DNA of 64,000 nucleotides from Pseudomonas mangrovi (GCF_003052585.1 NZ_QASN01000020.1:62001-126000); one strand, 5' to 3'. Counted from the first letter of the stretch, positions 27,326-37,224 are shown. Program-made: numbers and translations. Notes: generated by a model from the letters alone, not told the origin.

Positions 27326-27715
27326 ATGGATATCGGCGCAGTTAGCAAACCGCTTGGCCAGAATGTCGCATCCACCGCTCCGGCTGGAGCCTCGGTGGCT
27401 CAGGATCGGAACTCATCGGCACTAGCCGGTGCGCCGGAAACTGAAGAAGGGGCGCGAGCGGCTGCGGCAGGTGGTTCAGGCAAAGCAGCGGGTCGTGAGC
27501 AGATCGAGGATGCGGTCGCCAGCATCCAGGAGTTCGTGCAATCGGTGCAGCGCAGCATCAACTTTTCGGTGGAGGATGGTTCGGGACGGGTGGTGGTCAA
27601 GGTGACTGACGCCGAATCCGGAAGCGTAATCCGACAGATTCCATCCGAAGAAGCGTTGAGGCTGGCAGAAAATCTTTCAGAGGTTCGCAGTTTGCTGTTC
27701 GAGGCAGAAGCCTGA
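27326..27715 (+). CDS. flaG: FlaG family protein
   Basis: The 129-residue product is a FlaG protein, a small factor reported to limit filament length in other bacteria. The N-terminal half is low-complexity and Ala/Gly rich. The conserved FlaG core lies at about residues 65-125: IQEFVQSVQRSINFSVEDGSGRVVVKVTDAESGSVIRQIPSEEALRLAENL. It sits between fliC and fliD as in other Pseudomonas, and probably receives read-through from the fliC promoter. Confidence 0.93.
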   Translation: MDIGAVSKPLGQNVASTAPAGASVAQDRNSSALAGAPETEEGARAAAAGGSGKAAGREQIEDAVASIQEFVQSVQRSINFSVEDGSGRVVVKVTDAESGSVIRQIPSEEALRLAENLSEVRSLLFEAEA

Positions 27716-27720
27716 AAGAT

Positions 27721-27736
27721 TGGCATGACCTTTGAC
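27721..27736 (+). promoter_or_regulatory. Imperfect sigma-54 promoter before fliD
   Basis: TGGCATG-ACCT-TTGAC has a near-perfect -24 box but GA where the -12 GC is expected. It is about 50 bases before fliD, where an RpoN/FleQ promoter is expected from the P. aeruginosa cascade. A FleQ-like palindrome follows at 27762. Confidence 0.4.
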
Positions 27737-27761
27737 TGTTCTACGGATCGAAGCGTAGACA

Positions 27762-27775
27762 GTCATATTTCTGAC
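27762..27775. promoter_or_regulatory. FleQ-like palindrome before fliD
   Basis: GTCATATTTCTGAC has GTCA and TGAC half-sites six bases apart, the geometry of the FleQ consensus. It matches 10 of 14 positions of the reverse-complement consensus. It abuts the fliD ribosome site, downstream of the candidate sigma-54 promoter, so FleQ bound here could also repress. Confidence 0.45.
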
Positions 27776-27785
27776 GAGGTGCACA

Positions 27786-29291
27786 ATGGCCGGCATAACA
27801 GGGGTAGGTTCAGGGCTCCCGATCGATACCATCATCAAGGCGATGGTGGATGCCGAAAGGGCTCCCAAGACCAAACAACTGGATAACCTGAATACCAAGA
27901 CTGAAAATCAGTTTTCGGCAATAGGTACGCTCCGTTCCGCAACCAGCACCTTTCAGACCGCCTTGGCCAATTTGAACAAGGCATCTCTTTATCAGTCGCG
28001 GACCGCATCGTTTTCCACGAGCGGCTTCATGACTGCCTCCACGGCCACCACAGCGCCTGCCGGCAAGTATTCTTTGCAGGTCCAGCAACTGGCGGTTGGC
28101 AGCAAGGTGGCGCTCAAGTCTTTTGTCGAGCCCGTCGCTACCGAGGGTGGTCCTGCAGTTACGCCCAATACTTTCAGTGCCGGCAAATTGACTCTGTATG
28201 CGGGCGATCCGGCGGACACTGGCACTCGTCGCCTGGAGCTGAACATCGATGCAACCAACAACACCCAGGCCGGCATCCGTGACGCGATCAATGAGCAGGG
28301 TGCCAGTCTGGGCTTTTCTGCAAGCCTCGTTACGGATGCCTCTGGTACGCGCCTGGTAGTCAGCTCGTCCAACATGGGTGATGGCAAGGACCTGCGGATG
28401 CAGGTAAGCGACCAGGCTGCGGTAGGCGTGGGTGAGGTGGATCTTTCCGATCTCGCCTTCAGTCCGGTGCCGACCGATCCGCTTGATCCAGCAGCCGGAT
28501 TCGTAGCGCCAGACTCCAGCGCCTCTGGTGGTGCGGCCGGCGTGATTTCTCAGGCCAGGTCCGCGCGACTCACTGTTGACGGCCTGCAGGTGGTTCGTGA
28601 CTCGAACTCCATCGACAAGGTGATCGAAGGGGTGACGCTGAATCTGACCAAGGCGGACGCAACCCAGACGATTGATCTTACCGTAGGGACCGACAAGTCC
28701 AGTGTTCGTACCAGCCTGCAGCAGTTCGTATCGGCGTACAACGCGATGACGACGGCCATGGGCAGCCTTTCTGCAGTGGTGCCGATTGGTGAGGGCGTGA
28801 AGCCATCCACGGGCCCTCTGGTGGGTGATGCGGCGGTCCGCGCGCTGCAGTCGGGTATCCGTGGCGAGATTTCCAAGATGCAGTCCGGGGGTGGCATTGC
28901 TGCTTTGGCGCAATTGGGCATCACTACCCAGAAGGACGGCAGCCTGGCCCTTGATACGACCAAGCTGGATGCAGCGTTGAACGGGAACTTCGACGGCGTA
29001 GCGGAGTATCTTGTAGGCGACACTGGGCTGATGAAGCGCCTGGATAATGTGGTTGCCGGCTATACCAAGACGGGCGGCGTGTTCGATCAGCGTCAGGCAG
29101 GTTTGCGTACGACTCTCAACTCCATCGTTGATCAGCGCAAGTCGTTGGATGAGCGCATTCTCAAGCTTGAAGATCGTTTGGTGGCGCAGTACACGGCAAT
29201 GGATATGCTGGTTTCCAAGCTCAACAGTACGAGCAGCTGGCTTAGCGGTCAGTTGGCGAATCTCCCCGGCGTGGTGACGAATAAAAAATGA
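27786..29291 (+). CDS. fliD: Flagellar filament cap protein FliD (HAP2)
   Basis: FliD forms the cap that guides flagellin folding at the filament tip; in P. aeruginosa it also binds mucin. The 501-residue product has the N-terminal signature [31 protein letters not shown], a Flagellin_IN-type segment near residue 160 ([23 protein letters not shown]), and the C-terminal coiled-coil ([36 protein letters not shown]). It starts the fliD-fliS-fliS-fliT unit and overlaps fliS by four bases. Confidence 0.97.
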   Translation: MAGITGVGSGLPIDTIIKAMVDAERAPKTKQLDNLNTKTENQFSAIGTLRSATSTFQTALANLNKASLYQSRTASFSTSGFMTASTATTAPAGKYSLQVQQLAVGSKVALKSFVEPVATEGGPAVTPNTFSAGKLTLYAGDPADTGTRRLELNIDATNNTQAGIRDAINEQGASLGFSASLVTDASGTRLVVSSSNMGDGKDLRMQVSDQAAVGVGEVDLSDLAFSPVPTDPLDPAAGFVAPDSSASGGAAGVISQARSARLTVDGLQVVRDSNSIDKVIEGVTLNLTKADATQTIDLTVGTDKSSVRTSLQQFVSAYNAMTTAMGSLSAVVPIGEGVKPSTGPLVGDAAVRALQSGIRGEISKMQSGGGIAALAQLGITTQKDGSLALDTTKLDAALNGNFDGVAEYLVGDTGLMKRLDNVVAGYTKTGGVFDQRQAGLRTTLNSIVDQRKSLDERILKLEDRLVAQYTAMDMLVSKLNSTSSWLSGQLANLPGVVTNKK

Positions 29292-29668
29292 GTAAGCCAA
29301 TCGATACATACAAGCAGGTAAAGACCAGTCAGGACGTTTCCCAGTATCGGGCCGTACAGATGCTGCTGGATGGTGCCATCGAGCGTGTTCGTCTTGCGCG
29401 TCAGGCTCAGGTCGAGGGCAACAGTGAGATTCGAGGCATGGCGGTGGGCAACACCATCAGCATTCTGGGTGTACTGCAGGCTAGCCTGGATCGTGAGCTG
29501 GGCGGCGAGATCGCCGACAATCTCGATGCGTTGTACGACTACATGACGCGTCGTCTGGCCGGTGTATCCATCGAGCGTGAGGCTTCCAGCTTGGACGAAG
29601 TTGAGCAACTGCTGCTGCAGTTGAGCGAAGCCTGGGCCGGGATCGAGGGAGAGTCCGAGGCGTCTTGA
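29288..29668 (+). CDS. fliS: Flagellin export chaperone FliS (first copy)
   Basis: FliS binds the C-terminal helix of flagellin in the cytoplasm and keeps it unpolymerised before export. The 126-residue product has the family segments [25 protein letters not shown] and [15 protein letters not shown]. The start codon overlaps the fliD stop, so translation is coupled. A second FliS homologue follows 78 bases later, so the two may serve different cargoes. Confidence 0.93.
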   Translation: MSKPIDTYKQVKTSQDVSQYRAVQMLLDGAIERVRLARQAQVEGNSEIRGMAVGNTISILGVLQASLDRELGGEIADNLDALYDYMTRRLAGVSIEREASSLDEVEQLLLQLSEAWAGIEGESEAS

Positions 29669-29746
29669 GCGTTCTTCGCTGCTAAAGCTTTGTGAGCGCA
29701 AGCCGATATCTTGAGCATCGGCAATGCACGCAAGGCGAGGGCGAAA

Positions 29747-30127
29747 ATGAATGCGATGACGGCGATGCGACAGTACCAATCGGTCAATAATCAGGCTCAG
29801 ATAATCGACGCTAGCCCTCATCGACTGATACAGATGCTGATGGAAGGCGGGCTGTCGCGGATGGCTCAGGCCAAGGGTGCTCTGGAGCGGGGGCAGACTG
29901 CTCTCAAAGGTGAGCTCATTGGCAAGGCCATCGCCATCGTTGGTGGTCTGCGAGAGGCTCTGAACGCGGAGAAGGGCGAGGAACTCGCTGTTAAACTCGA
30001 TGCGTTGTATGAATACATGATGGTTCGCTTGAGCGAAGCGAATCTGAAGAATGACACCGCAGCTCTGGAAGAAGTAATGGGGCTGCTGCGCGAAGTTAAA
30101 ACGGGATGGGATGCCATCGCGCAGTGA
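29747..30127 (+). CDS. FliS paralogue (second copy)
   Basis: This 126-residue protein is also a FliS homologue: MRQYQSVNNQAQIIDASPHRLIQMLMEGGLSRMAQAKGALERGQ followed by KLDALYEYMMVRLSEANLKND. It is more typical at its N terminus (the Y-Q-x-V-x-x-Q-x-x-x-A-S-P-H-x-L pattern) than the first copy, which lacks the ASPHRLI motif. I chose the ATG at 29747 because GCGAGGGCG precedes it. Pseudomonads often carry this pair. It may be the main flagellin chaperone. Confidence 0.92.
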   Translation: MNAMTAMRQYQSVNNQAQIIDASPHRLIQMLMEGGLSRMAQAKGALERGQTALKGELIGKAIAIVGGLREALNAEKGEELAVKLDALYEYMMVRLSEANLKNDTAALEEVMGLLREVKTGWDAIAQ

Positions 30128-30153
30128 AGTGAATGATCCGGGGAGTCAGTCAA

Positions 30154-30450
30154 ATGAGTGCATCAGTTCAGCTTCTGGAGTCTACCGGTAGCGCCTTGCG
30201 TGAAGCCTTGAAGCGTCACGATTGGACGGTAATCGGAGAGCTGGATCATCAGTGCCGACAGGCCGTTGAGGCCGCCATGGTCGAGGCCTCCCGGGATGAG
30301 AGTCAGCTGCGAGAAAATTTGCAGACGTTGCTCGATCTGTACCGCGAGTTGGTGCAGGTCTGCCAGGAGGAGCAGCAAAAGCTTGCCGCGGAGCTGATCC
30401 AAACCCACAACGCGCGCCAGGGTGCGCAGGTTTATCAGTTGTTCTCTTGA
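30154..30450 (+). CDS. fliT: FliT-like flagellar export chaperone
   Basis: The 98-residue, all-helical product occupies the fliT position after fliS and is of the right length. FliT binds the FliD cap protein for export. Sequence identity to enterobacterial FliT is low in pseudomonads, so the call leans on size, helical heptad pattern (LRENLQTLLDLYRELVQVCQEEQQKLAAEL) and context. GGGGAG lies about nine bases before the ATG at 30154. An alternative start at 30133 has no ribosome site. Confidence 0.75.
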   Translation: MSASVQLLESTGSALREALKRHDWTVIGELDHQCRQAVEAAMVEASRDESQLRENLQTLLDLYRELVQVCQEEQQKLAAELIQTHNARQGAQVYQLFS

Positions 30451-30562
30451 AGTCGCAGGTTCCTGCCAAAACGTTTTTCGCATGACGCGGTCCGCATCTG
30501 GAGCGTCTTCCCCTCGCGATAGCTCCTTTGTAGCGGATATGCGAAAAAACTACGCCATAAAA

Positions 30563-30591
30563 TTGACTGTGCGCCATTTTTTTACTTTACT
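30563..30591 (+). promoter_or_regulatory. Possible sigma-70 promoter of fleQ
   Basis: TTGACT, a 17-base spacer containing a T run, then TTTACT resembles a vegetative promoter with a good -35 and a poor -10 box. It is about 60 bases before fleQ in the 203-base gap after fliT. fleQ is transcribed by sigma-70 in P. aeruginosa, and no sigma-54 site is seen in this gap. Confidence 0.35.
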
Positions 30592-30653
30592 GCTGGCTAA
30601 ATGCTGGCCTGCCGGCGTCTTTTCTCCTTTCAAGCCCGAGAAGCAGAAGTCCG

Positions 30654-32135
30654 ATGTGGCGTGAAACCAAGATCCTGTTGATTGATGACGATTCCGAACG
30701 CCGTCGCGAAATGGCGGTGATTCTGAATTTCCTCGGCGAAGAGCACCTCTGCTGCACCAGCACCGCCTGGCAGTCTGAAGTCGAGAAGCTGGGAGCCGGC
30801 AAGTCGCTGCTCTGCGTGTTGTTGGGCGATGTTCAGGCCAAGGGTGGTGTTCTGGAGTTGCTCAAGTTGCTCGACAAGTGGGACGAGCTTCTACCGGTGC
30901 TTCTGCTTGGCGAAGGCATTCCTGCCGAATGGGGTGAAGAACTCCGCCAGCGAGTTCTGGCTAGCCTGGAGATGCCACCCAGCTACAACAAGCTGCTCGA
31001 TTCCCTGCACCGAGCTCAGGTGTATCGGGAAATGTACGATCAGGCGCGTAGCCGTGGTCGCCACCGTGAGCCGAATCTCTTCCGCAGCCTGGTTGGCACC
31101 AGTCGAGCCATTCAGGGTGTGCGGCAGATGATGCAGCAGGTCGCGGACACCGAGGCCAGTGTGCTGATTCTTGGCGAATCGGGCACCGGAAAGGAGGTGG
31201 TGGCGCGCAATCTGCACTACAACTCCAAGCGTCGCGAGGGTCCTTTTGTGCCGGTCAACTGCGGCGCCATCCCAGCGGAGCTGCTCGAAAGCGAGCTGTT
31301 TGGCCACGAGAAAGGGGCGTTCACAGGTGCGATCAGCAGTCGTGCAGGTCGCTTCGAGCTGGCGCAGGGTGGCACGCTGTTTCTCGATGAAATCGGCGAC
31401 ATGCCGTTGCCTATGCAGGTCAAGCTCTTGCGGGTGCTGCAGGAGCGTACATTCGAGCGCGTCGGCAGCAACAAGACTCAATCTGCAGATGTGCGGATCA
31501 TCGCGGCTACTCACAAGGATCTGGAACAGATGATCGAGGCGGGCCTGTTCCGCGAGGATCTCTACTACCGTCTGAATGTGTTCCCGATCGAGATGGCTCC
31601 ATTGCGCGAGCGAGTGGAGGATATTCCGCTACTGCTCAACGAGCTGATCTCGAGGATGGAGCACGAGAAGCGTGGCTCGATTCGATTCAATTCCGCAGCA
31701 ATCATGTCGCTGTGTCAGCACGACTGGGCCGGGAACGTTCGTGAGTTGGCCAACCTGGTTGAGCGTATGGCGATCATGCATCCCTACGGCGTCATTGGCG
31801 TGGCCGAGCTGCCGAAGAAGTTTCGCCATGTCGATGACGAGGACGAGCAGTTGGCGATCAGTCTGCGCGAGGATCTGGACGAGCGCGCAATGATTGCCTC
31901 CAATGCCGTTGTTAGCAGCTATTCCTCCACGTTGCTGCCTCCCGAAGGCCTGGATCTGAAAGACTACCTGGGCAACCTGGAGCAGAGCCTGATCCAGCAG
32001 GCGCTGGACGACGCCGGAGGGGTAGTCGCACGAGCCGCAGAGCGCCTGCGCATTCGCCGTACCACGCTGGTGGAGAAGATGCGCAAGTACGGTATGAGCC
32101 GCAAAGACGATGAGGATGATCTGTCTGAAGATTGA
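30654..32135 (+). CDS. fleQ: Flagellar master regulator FleQ
   Basis: FleQ is the sigma-54 activator at the top of the Pseudomonas flagellar cascade and responds to c-di-GMP and FleN. The 493-residue product has an N-terminal receiver-like domain, an AAA+ domain with Walker A GESGTGKE, the sigma-54 loop EKGAFTGA, Walker B-type [10 protein letters not shown], and a C-terminal helix-turn-helix ([23 protein letters not shown]). The receiver lacks a clear phospho-acceptor Asp, as known for FleQ. The start [13 protein letters not shown] matches other FleQ proteins. Confidence 0.98.
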   Translation: MWRETKILLIDDDSERRREMAVILNFLGEEHLCCTSTAWQSEVEKLGAGKSLLCVLLGDVQAKGGVLELLKLLDKWDELLPVLLLGEGIPAEWGEELRQRVLASLEMPPSYNKLLDSLHRAQVYREMYDQARSRGRHREPNLFRSLVGTSRAIQGVRQMMQQVADTEASVLILGESGTGKEVVARNLHYNSKRREGPFVPVNCGAIPAELLESELFGHEKGAFTGAISSRAGRFELAQGGTLFLDEIGDMPLPMQVKLLRVLQERTFERVGSNKTQSADVRIIAATHKDLEQMIEAGLFREDLYYRLNVFPIEMAPLRERVEDIPLLLNELISRMEHEKRGSIRFNSAAIMSLCQHDWAGNVRELANLVERMAIMHPYGVIGVAELPKKFRHVDDEDEQLAISLREDLDERAMIASNAVVSSYSSTLLPPEGLDLKDYLGNLEQSLIQQALDDAGGVVARAAERLRIRRTTLVEKMRKYGMSRKDDEDDLSED

Positions 32136-32188
32136 CGCGCTCTTCCTGCTCTGACAGCAACCGACTGTTTTAGAAAGTAATTTTTTTG

Positions 32189-32204
32189 CGGCACGCGCTT
32201 TGCT
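32189..32204 (+). promoter_or_regulatory. Sigma-54 promoter of fleSR
   Basis: CGGCACG-CGCT-TTGCT keeps all core positions (GG 32190-32191, GC 32202-32203) with one change at the first base. It lies about 55 bases before fleS, consistent with FleQ activation of fleSR. Its position argues against a fleS start near 32200. Confidence 0.85.
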
Positions 32205-32221
32205 TGCGCTCTTGGTACCGG

Positions 32222-32235
32222 GTCGGTTTTTCGAC
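32222..32235. promoter_or_regulatory. Degenerate FleQ-like palindrome before fleS
   Basis: GTCGGTTTTTCGAC has the same 4-6-4 geometry as FleQ sites with A-to-G changes in both half-sites. It matches 10 of 14 positions of the reverse-complement consensus and lies just downstream of the fleSR sigma-54 promoter. Weak on its own, but it fits the pattern at flhA and fliD. Confidence 0.35.
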
Positions 32236-32256
32236 TCCCTGAGTCCCGAGAGCGCC

Positions 32257-33435
32257 ATGCTGCCAAGACCAGACGATCTCCCTTCCTCTGCCCCTCAGGC
32301 GGGCTCACCGCTTGATTTGCTCGAGCGGGTTTCCAGCCAGCTGGGCGACTCCCGTACCTTCCTTGAAGAGCGCGTAGCGGAGCTCAGTGGTCAACTGGCC
32401 CTGGCCGGAGCGCAGCGTCTCGAACAGCTGGCCGAGAAGGAGCGTCTTGCGCTGCGCTTGCAGAGCCTGCTCGATCTCCTGCCTGGCGGTGTGGTGGTAA
32501 TTGATGGGCAGGGGGTGGTACGCGATGCCAATCCGGTGGCCTGCGCGCTTCTGGGTGGTCCGCTGACGGGCCGTTTGTGGCGCGACGTCATCGCCAGCGA
32601 ATTCGCTCCGCGCGAGGATGATGGACACGAAGTATCCCTGCGTGATGGGCGCAGGTTGTCGATTGCCACTCGCTCCCTGCAGGGTGAGCCTGGGCAACTT
32701 ATCCTGCTCAATGATCTGACCGAGACTCGGCTCCTGCAGGAGCAACTGGCGCGTCATCAACGTCTTTCCGAGCTCGGACGCATGGTCGCATCCCTGGCGC
32801 ATCAGATCAGAACGCCGCTTTCGGCGGCATTGCTCTATGCCAGTCATCTGAGCGAACAGGCGCTGCCACTTGAGCAGCAGATGCGCTTTGCCGGACGCCT
32901 CAAGGAGCGCCTGCACGAGCTCGAACACCAGGTGCGCGACATGCTGGTCTTCGCCCGCGGCGAGTTGCCGCTGCCGGATCGTATTCCGGCAGAACATCTC
33001 TTCGCCGCGCTGAAGGATGCTGCTGATTCACTTGTGGAGGGTTTCCATGTGCGCTGGCAGTGCGATGTGCGCGGCGGTGTGCTGCTGTGCAATCGCGACA
33101 CACTGGTCGGCGCGATCCTCAATCTGATCGAGAACGCGCTGCAGGCGGGCGGTCCGGCCGTTGGGGTAAAGATCCATCTGTTCAAGCGCGTTGATCGCTT
33201 GTACCTGAGCGTCAGCGATAACGGCCCGGGAATGGACCGGGCGACTCTGGCACGGCTTGGCGAAGCATTTTTTACCTCTCGGACCACAGGAACCGGCTTG
33301 GGGCTGGCGGTGGTCAAGGCGGTGACGCGTGCGCACCGTGGTGAATTGAGAATTCGTTCCAGGCTCGGTCGCGGCACGACTGCCTGTGTTGTCCTGCCCT
33401 GGACCGAACGTATCCCCTGCGCGGAGGAGCGATAA
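32257..33435 (+). CDS. fleS: Two-component sensor kinase FleS
   Basis: FleS is the cytoplasmic histidine kinase partner of FleR. The 392-residue product has no membrane segment, a PAS domain (LLPGGVVVIDGQGVVRDANPVACALLGG near residue 70), the phospho-acceptor H-box SLAHQIRTPLSAALLY, and ATPase boxes NLIENALQAG, DNGPGMD and GTGLGLAVV. I chose the ATG at 32257 because the in-frame start at 32200 lies inside the sigma-54 promoter. It ends two bases before fleR. Confidence 0.95.
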   Translation: MLPRPDDLPSSAPQAGSPLDLLERVSSQLGDSRTFLEERVAELSGQLALAGAQRLEQLAEKERLALRLQSLLDLLPGGVVVIDGQGVVRDANPVACALLGGPLTGRLWRDVIASEFAPREDDGHEVSLRDGRRLSIATRSLQGEPGQLILLNDLTETRLLQEQLARHQRLSELGRMVASLAHQIRTPLSAALLYASHLSEQALPLEQQMRFAGRLKERLHELEHQVRDMLVFARGELPLPDRIPAEHLFAALKDAADSLVEGFHVRWQCDVRGGVLLCNRDTLVGAILNLIENALQAGGPAVGVKIHLFKRVDRLYLSVSDNGPGMDRATLARLGEAFFTSRTTGTGLGLAVVKAVTRAHRGELRIRSRLGRGTTACVVLPWTERIPCAEER

Positions 33436-33437
33436 CC

Positions 33438-34829
33438 ATGTCCGTGAAAATTCTGCTGGTCGAGGACGATCGGATCTTGCGTGAAGCGCTGGTCGATACC
33501 CTGTTGCTGGGCGGCTACCAGTGTCGGTCGGTGGACTGCGCCGAGGCGGCGTTGGTTGCATTGGCCGAGGAGCCCTTCAGTTTGGTTCTCAGCGATGTGA
33601 ACATGCCGGGTATGGACGGGCATGCCCTGCTGCGGTCGGTACGCGAGCGTCACCCCCAGGTACCGATTTTGCTGATGACCGCGTTCGCGGCGGTGGAGCG
33701 GGCTGTCGATGCGATGCGCCAGGGCGCGGTCGACTACCTGGTAAAGCCCTTTGAGCCCCGTACCCTGCTTGCCCTGATCGCAGAGCATGCGCTTGGCCGT
33801 CTTCTGGATCCGGAAGGAGAGCAGGCGCCCATTGCCGAGGCGGCGTCCAGTCGTCAGTTGCTGGAGCTGGCGGCGCGGGTGGCTGGCAGTGATTCCACTG
33901 TGCTGATTTCTGGTGAATCCGGTACCGGTAAGGAAGTCCTGGCACGCTACATTCACCAGCACTCGCCACGCCGAGCTAAACCCTTCGTGGCAATCAATTG
34001 CGCGGCGATTCCGGACAATATGCTCGAGGCTACTCTGTTCGGCCACGAGAAGGGTGCCTTCACCGGCGCAATCGCCTCCCAGCCGGGCAAGTTCGAGATG
34101 GCCGAGGGCGGGACGCTGCTGCTGGACGAGATTTCCGAAATGCCGCTTGGGCTCCAGGCGAAACTCTTGCGCGTGTTGCAGGAGCGCGAAGTCGAGCGGG
34201 TCGGCGGGCGCCGGCCGATTGCGCTGGACATCCGTATCCTTGCGACGACCAACCGGGATCTTTCCGCCGAGGTTCTGGCGGGACGTTTTCGTGAGGATCT
34301 GTATTACCGACTCTCGGTCTTTCCGCTGGCCTGGCCCGCCTTGCGCGAACGCCCGGCGGATATAGTTCCACTGGCCGAGCGCTTGCTCACCCGGCACGCG
34401 CAGAAGATGCGACAGCCGCTGGTGCGCCTGTCGGCTGCGGCTCGCTCAGTGCTGCTTGCGCACTCGTGGCCGGGCAATGTCCGTGAGCTGGACAATGCCT
34501 TGCAGCGTGCGCTGATTCTGCATCGAGGTAGCGTCATAGAACCGGCGGACCTTTGCCTGGGCAGCCATTCGCCCCTCGGACTTCAGTCGGTTTCTACCGG
34601 GGTTGTGACACCACCGCCAATAGCTTCGCCGCAGGGTGATGCCGGTGGGCTGGGTTCCGACCTGCGCCGACACGAGTTTCAGATGATCATCGAGACGCTC
34701 AAGTCCGAACGCGGCCGGCGCAAGGAGGCTGCCGATCGTCTGGGCATCAGTCCGCGGACCTTGCGTTACAAGCTGGCGCAGATGCGCGACGCGGGAATGG
34801 ATGTGGAGGCGTTCCTCTACGCCAGCTGA
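33438..34829 (+). CDS. fleR: Sigma-54 response regulator FleR
   Basis: FleR activates the sigma-54 promoters of the rod, hook and related genes. The 463-residue product has a receiver domain with Asp53 in LVLSDVNMPGMDG, the conserved Lys in YLVKPFEP, an AAA+ domain with [16 protein letters not shown] and LLLDEISEMP, and a Fis-type helix-turn-helix at the C terminus (RRKEAADRLGISPRTLRYKL). Unlike FleQ, its receiver has intact acidic residues. Paired with FleS. Confidence 0.97.
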   Translation: MSVKILLVEDDRILREALVDTLLLGGYQCRSVDCAEAALVALAEEPFSLVLSDVNMPGMDGHALLRSVRERHPQVPILLMTAFAAVERAVDAMRQGAVDYLVKPFEPRTLLALIAEHALGRLLDPEGEQAPIAEAASSRQLLELAARVAGSDSTVLISGESGTGKEVLARYIHQHSPRRAKPFVAINCAAIPDNMLEATLFGHEKGAFTGAIASQPGKFEMAEGGTLLLDEISEMPLGLQAKLLRVLQEREVERVGGRRPIALDIRILATTNRDLSAEVLAGRFREDLYYRLSVFPLAWPALRERPADIVPLAERLLTRHAQKMRQPLVRLSAAARSVLLAHSWPGNVRELDNALQRALILHRGSVIEPADLCLGSHSPLGLQSVSTGVVTPPPIASPQGDAGGLGSDLRRHEFQMIIETLKSERGRRKEAADRLGISPRTLRYKLAQMRDAGMDVEAFLYAS

Positions 34830-35001
34830 GAGCGAGGCTCGTGCTCCCATCGCCTGCACGGTAAAGCTGTTTCTCTGTTTGCTGCGGCGGGGATGAGTCG
34901 TGCCGGAAAGGCTCGCCCGTGCTACTCCTCACCCGCTCGCCCCATGCCGCAACGGCATCGCCTTGAGAATACGACGCCGGTCTTCCGCGGCGCTTCAGCA
35001 T

Positions 35002-35017
35002 TGGCACCCTTGTTGCT
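35002..35017 (+). promoter_or_regulatory. Sigma-54 promoter of fliEFGHIJ
   Basis: TGGCACC-CTTG-TTGCT matches the RpoN consensus except for the last base of the -24 box; GG is at 35003-35004 and GC at 35015-35016. It lies 64 bases before fliE. The fliE operon is RpoN- and FleQ-dependent in P. aeruginosa. Confidence 0.88.
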
Positions 35018-35080
35018 AAGTCTTCCTCATCGAATCCACGCAGCGTCAAAAAAGCGTGGTCCGCGGAGGAGTCAGCCAAA

Positions 35081-35416
35081 ATGAGCCAAGGTATCGAATT
35101 CAACCGTCTGATGCTGGAGATGCGTTCCCTCCAGGCGGACGCCATGGCACGTTCCCGGCCGGTTGCGGAAAGCAAGCCGGCGGAGCCTGGCGCACCAAGC
35201 TTCTCCGAGTTGCTTGGTCAGGCGGTTGGCAAGGTCAGCGCTACCCAGCAAGCCTCCAATCAACTGGCCACCGCTTTCGAGATGGGCGTGGGGGGTGTCG
35301 ACCTGAGCGACGTGATGATCGCTTCGCAGAAGGCCAGTGTGTCCTTCCAGGCGGTTACCCAGGTCCGCAACAAGCTGGTCCAGGCGTACCAAGACATCAT
35401 GCAGATGCCGGTTTGA
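35081..35416 (+). CDS. fliE: MS-ring/rod junction protein FliE
   Basis: FliE links the MS ring to the proximal rod. The 111-residue product starts [18 protein letters not shown] and carries the conserved C terminus [42 protein letters not shown] lies about eight bases before the ATG. It heads the fliEFGHIJ operon behind a sigma-54 promoter. Confidence 0.97.
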   Translation: MSQGIEFNRLMLEMRSLQADAMARSRPVAESKPAEPGAPSFSELLGQAVGKVSATQQASNQLATAFEMGVGGVDLSDVMIASQKASVSFQAVTQVRNKLVQAYQDIMQMPV

Positions 35417-35430
35417 GGGCGGACTGAATC

Positions 35431-37224
35431 ATGGCTGAAGCTGTTATGAGCAACGTGCCGGCGCGTACCGGTGGTGATGAGCCGAAGAAGCCGCTGTTCG
35501 GGCTGACCTTTCTCGAGAATCTCTCGGAGATGTCGATGCTGCGGCAGATCGGCCTGTTGGTTGGTCTGGCCGCCAGCGTGGCGGTCGGCTTCGCCGTCGT
35601 GCTCTGGTCCCAGCAGCCTGACTACCGCCCGCTGTACAACAACCTCGGCGGCATGGACGCCAACCAGGTCATCGAGGCACTGACGGCTGCGGATATCGCC
35701 TACACCATCGAGCCCAACTCCGGCGCGCTGCTGGTCCGTTCCGAAGATGTGGCGCGCGCGCGGATCAAGCTCGCGGGCGCCGGTATCGAGCAGAGCGACG
35801 GCAACTTCGGCTTCGAGATTCTCGACAAGGAACAGGGCCTGGGTACCAGTCAGTTCATGGAGGCCGCGCGCTATCGTCGGAGTCTGGAGGGCGAGCTGGC
35901 GCGTACCGTTTCCAGCCTCAACAACGTCAAGGCGGCGCGGGTACATCTGGCCATTCCGAAGAGCTCGGTGTTCGTACGTGACGAGCGCAAGCCCAGTGCG
36001 TCTGTGCTGGTCGAGCTGTATCCAGGGCGAGCGCTGGAACCCAGCCAGGTCATGGCGATCGTCAATCTGGTGGCTACCAGCGTACCCGAGCTGAACAAGG
36101 CGCAGGTCACGGTGGTGGATCAGAAGGGCAACCTGCTTTCTGACCAGCATGAGCTCTCCGAGCTGTCCATGGCCGGTAAGCAGTTCGACTACAGCCGCCG
36201 ACTGGAAGGGGTCTACACCCAGCGTGTGCACAACATCCTGCTGCCGGCCCTGGGCAATGGCCGCTACAAGGCCGAGGTCTCTGCGGATGTTGATTTCAGC
36301 GCAGTGGAATCCACTTCGGAAACCTTCAATCCCGATCAGCCAGCGCTGCGCAGTGAGCAGCAGGTCAATGAACAGCGCACCAGCAGCCAGGGACCGCAGG
36401 GCGTGCCGGGCGCGCTGAGCAATCAACCTCCTGGCCCCGCTACCGCTCCCGAAGTGGCGGGTGGTGCTGCGGTTGCCGGTGCAATCGCGCCGGGGCAGCC
36501 GCTGCTGGACGCCAATGGCCAGCAGGTGATGGATCCGGCTACCGGTCTGCCGATGCTGGCGCCCTATCCGAGCGACAAGCGCGAGCAGTCGACCCGCAAC
36601 TTCGAACTGGATCGTTCAGTGAGCTACACCAAGCAGCAGCAGGGACGCTTGCGTCGGCTTTCTGTCGCGGTAGTGGTGGATGACCAGGTTCGCGTCAATC
36701 CAGAGACCGGTGAGGTCACTCGCCTGCCATGGAATACCGATGAACTGGCCCGCTTCACGCGTCTGGTGCAGGATGCAGTTGGCTTCGATGCAGCACGGGG
36801 TGACAGCGTTAGCGTCATCAATGCGCCGTTCATCGCTGACGGCGGCGAGCAGATCGCCGAGCTGTCCTTCTGGGAGCAGCCCTGGTTCTGGAGTCTGCTG
36901 GGTGGTCTCAAGCAGTTCCTGCTGCCGCTGCTGATCATCGCGCTCATGTGGTTCGTGCTGCGCCCTGCGCTGGTGAATATCACTTCGGCAGGCAAGGGCG
37001 TTGCCGAGAAAGGCGAGGCGGGTGACGTCGAGCTTGGCGACATGGATGGGCTCGAAGGTGAGCTGTCCGCCGATCGCGTCAGCCTGCGCGGACCGCAGAC
37101 CATCATGTTGCCCAACCCCAGTGAGGGCTATGATGCGCAACTGAATGCGATCAAGAGTCTGGTTGCCGATGATCCGGGTCGGGTAGCACAAGTCGTCAAA
37201 GAGTGGATCAACGCAGATGAATGA
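35431..37224 (+). CDS. fliF: MS-ring protein FliF
   Basis: FliF forms the inner-membrane MS ring, the first part of the basal body built. The 597-residue product has two membrane segments (about residues 40-60, GLLVGLAASVAVGFAVVLW, and about 490-512, FLLPLLIIALMWFVL), the RBM domains between them with the signature QFMEAARYRRSLEGELARTV, and a C-terminal cytoplasmic tail for FliG binding. An Ala/Pro/Gly-rich insert lies near residues 325-375. It overlaps fliG by eight bases. Confidence 0.97.
   Translation: MAEAVMSNVPARTGGDEPKKPLFGLTFLENLSEMSMLRQIGLLVGLAASVAVGFAVVLWSQQPDYRPLYNNLGGMDANQVIEALTAADIAYTIEPNSGALLVRSEDVARARIKLAGAGIEQSDGNFGFEILDKEQGLGTSQFMEAARYRRSLEGELARTVSSLNNVKAARVHLAIPKSSVFVRDERKPSASVLVELYPGRALEPSQVMAIVNLVATSVPELNKAQVTVVDQKGNLLSDQHELSELSMAGKQFDYSRRLEGVYTQRVHNILLPALGNGRYKAEVSADVDFSAVESTSETFNPDQPALRSEQQVNEQRTSSQGPQGVPGALSNQPPGPATAPEVAGGAAVAGAIAPGQPLLDANGQQVMDPATGLPMLAPYPSDKREQSTRNFELDRSVSYTKQQQGRLRRLSVAVVVDDQVRVNPETGEVTRLPWNTDELARFTRLVQDAVGFDAARGDSVSVINAPFIADGGEQIAELSFWEQPWFWSLLGGLKQFLLPLLIIALMWFVLRPALVNITSAGKGVAEKGEAGDVELGDMDGLEGELSADRVSLRGPQTIMLPNPSEGYDAQLNAIKSLVADDPGRVAQVVKEWINADE

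Noticed and set aside
35036..35059. CCACGC/GCGTGG dyad enclosing GTCAAAAAAGCG before fliE, considered as a FleQ site
   Set aside because: Only the left half-site resembles FleQ consensus; the right half lacks TGAC, so the match is too weak.
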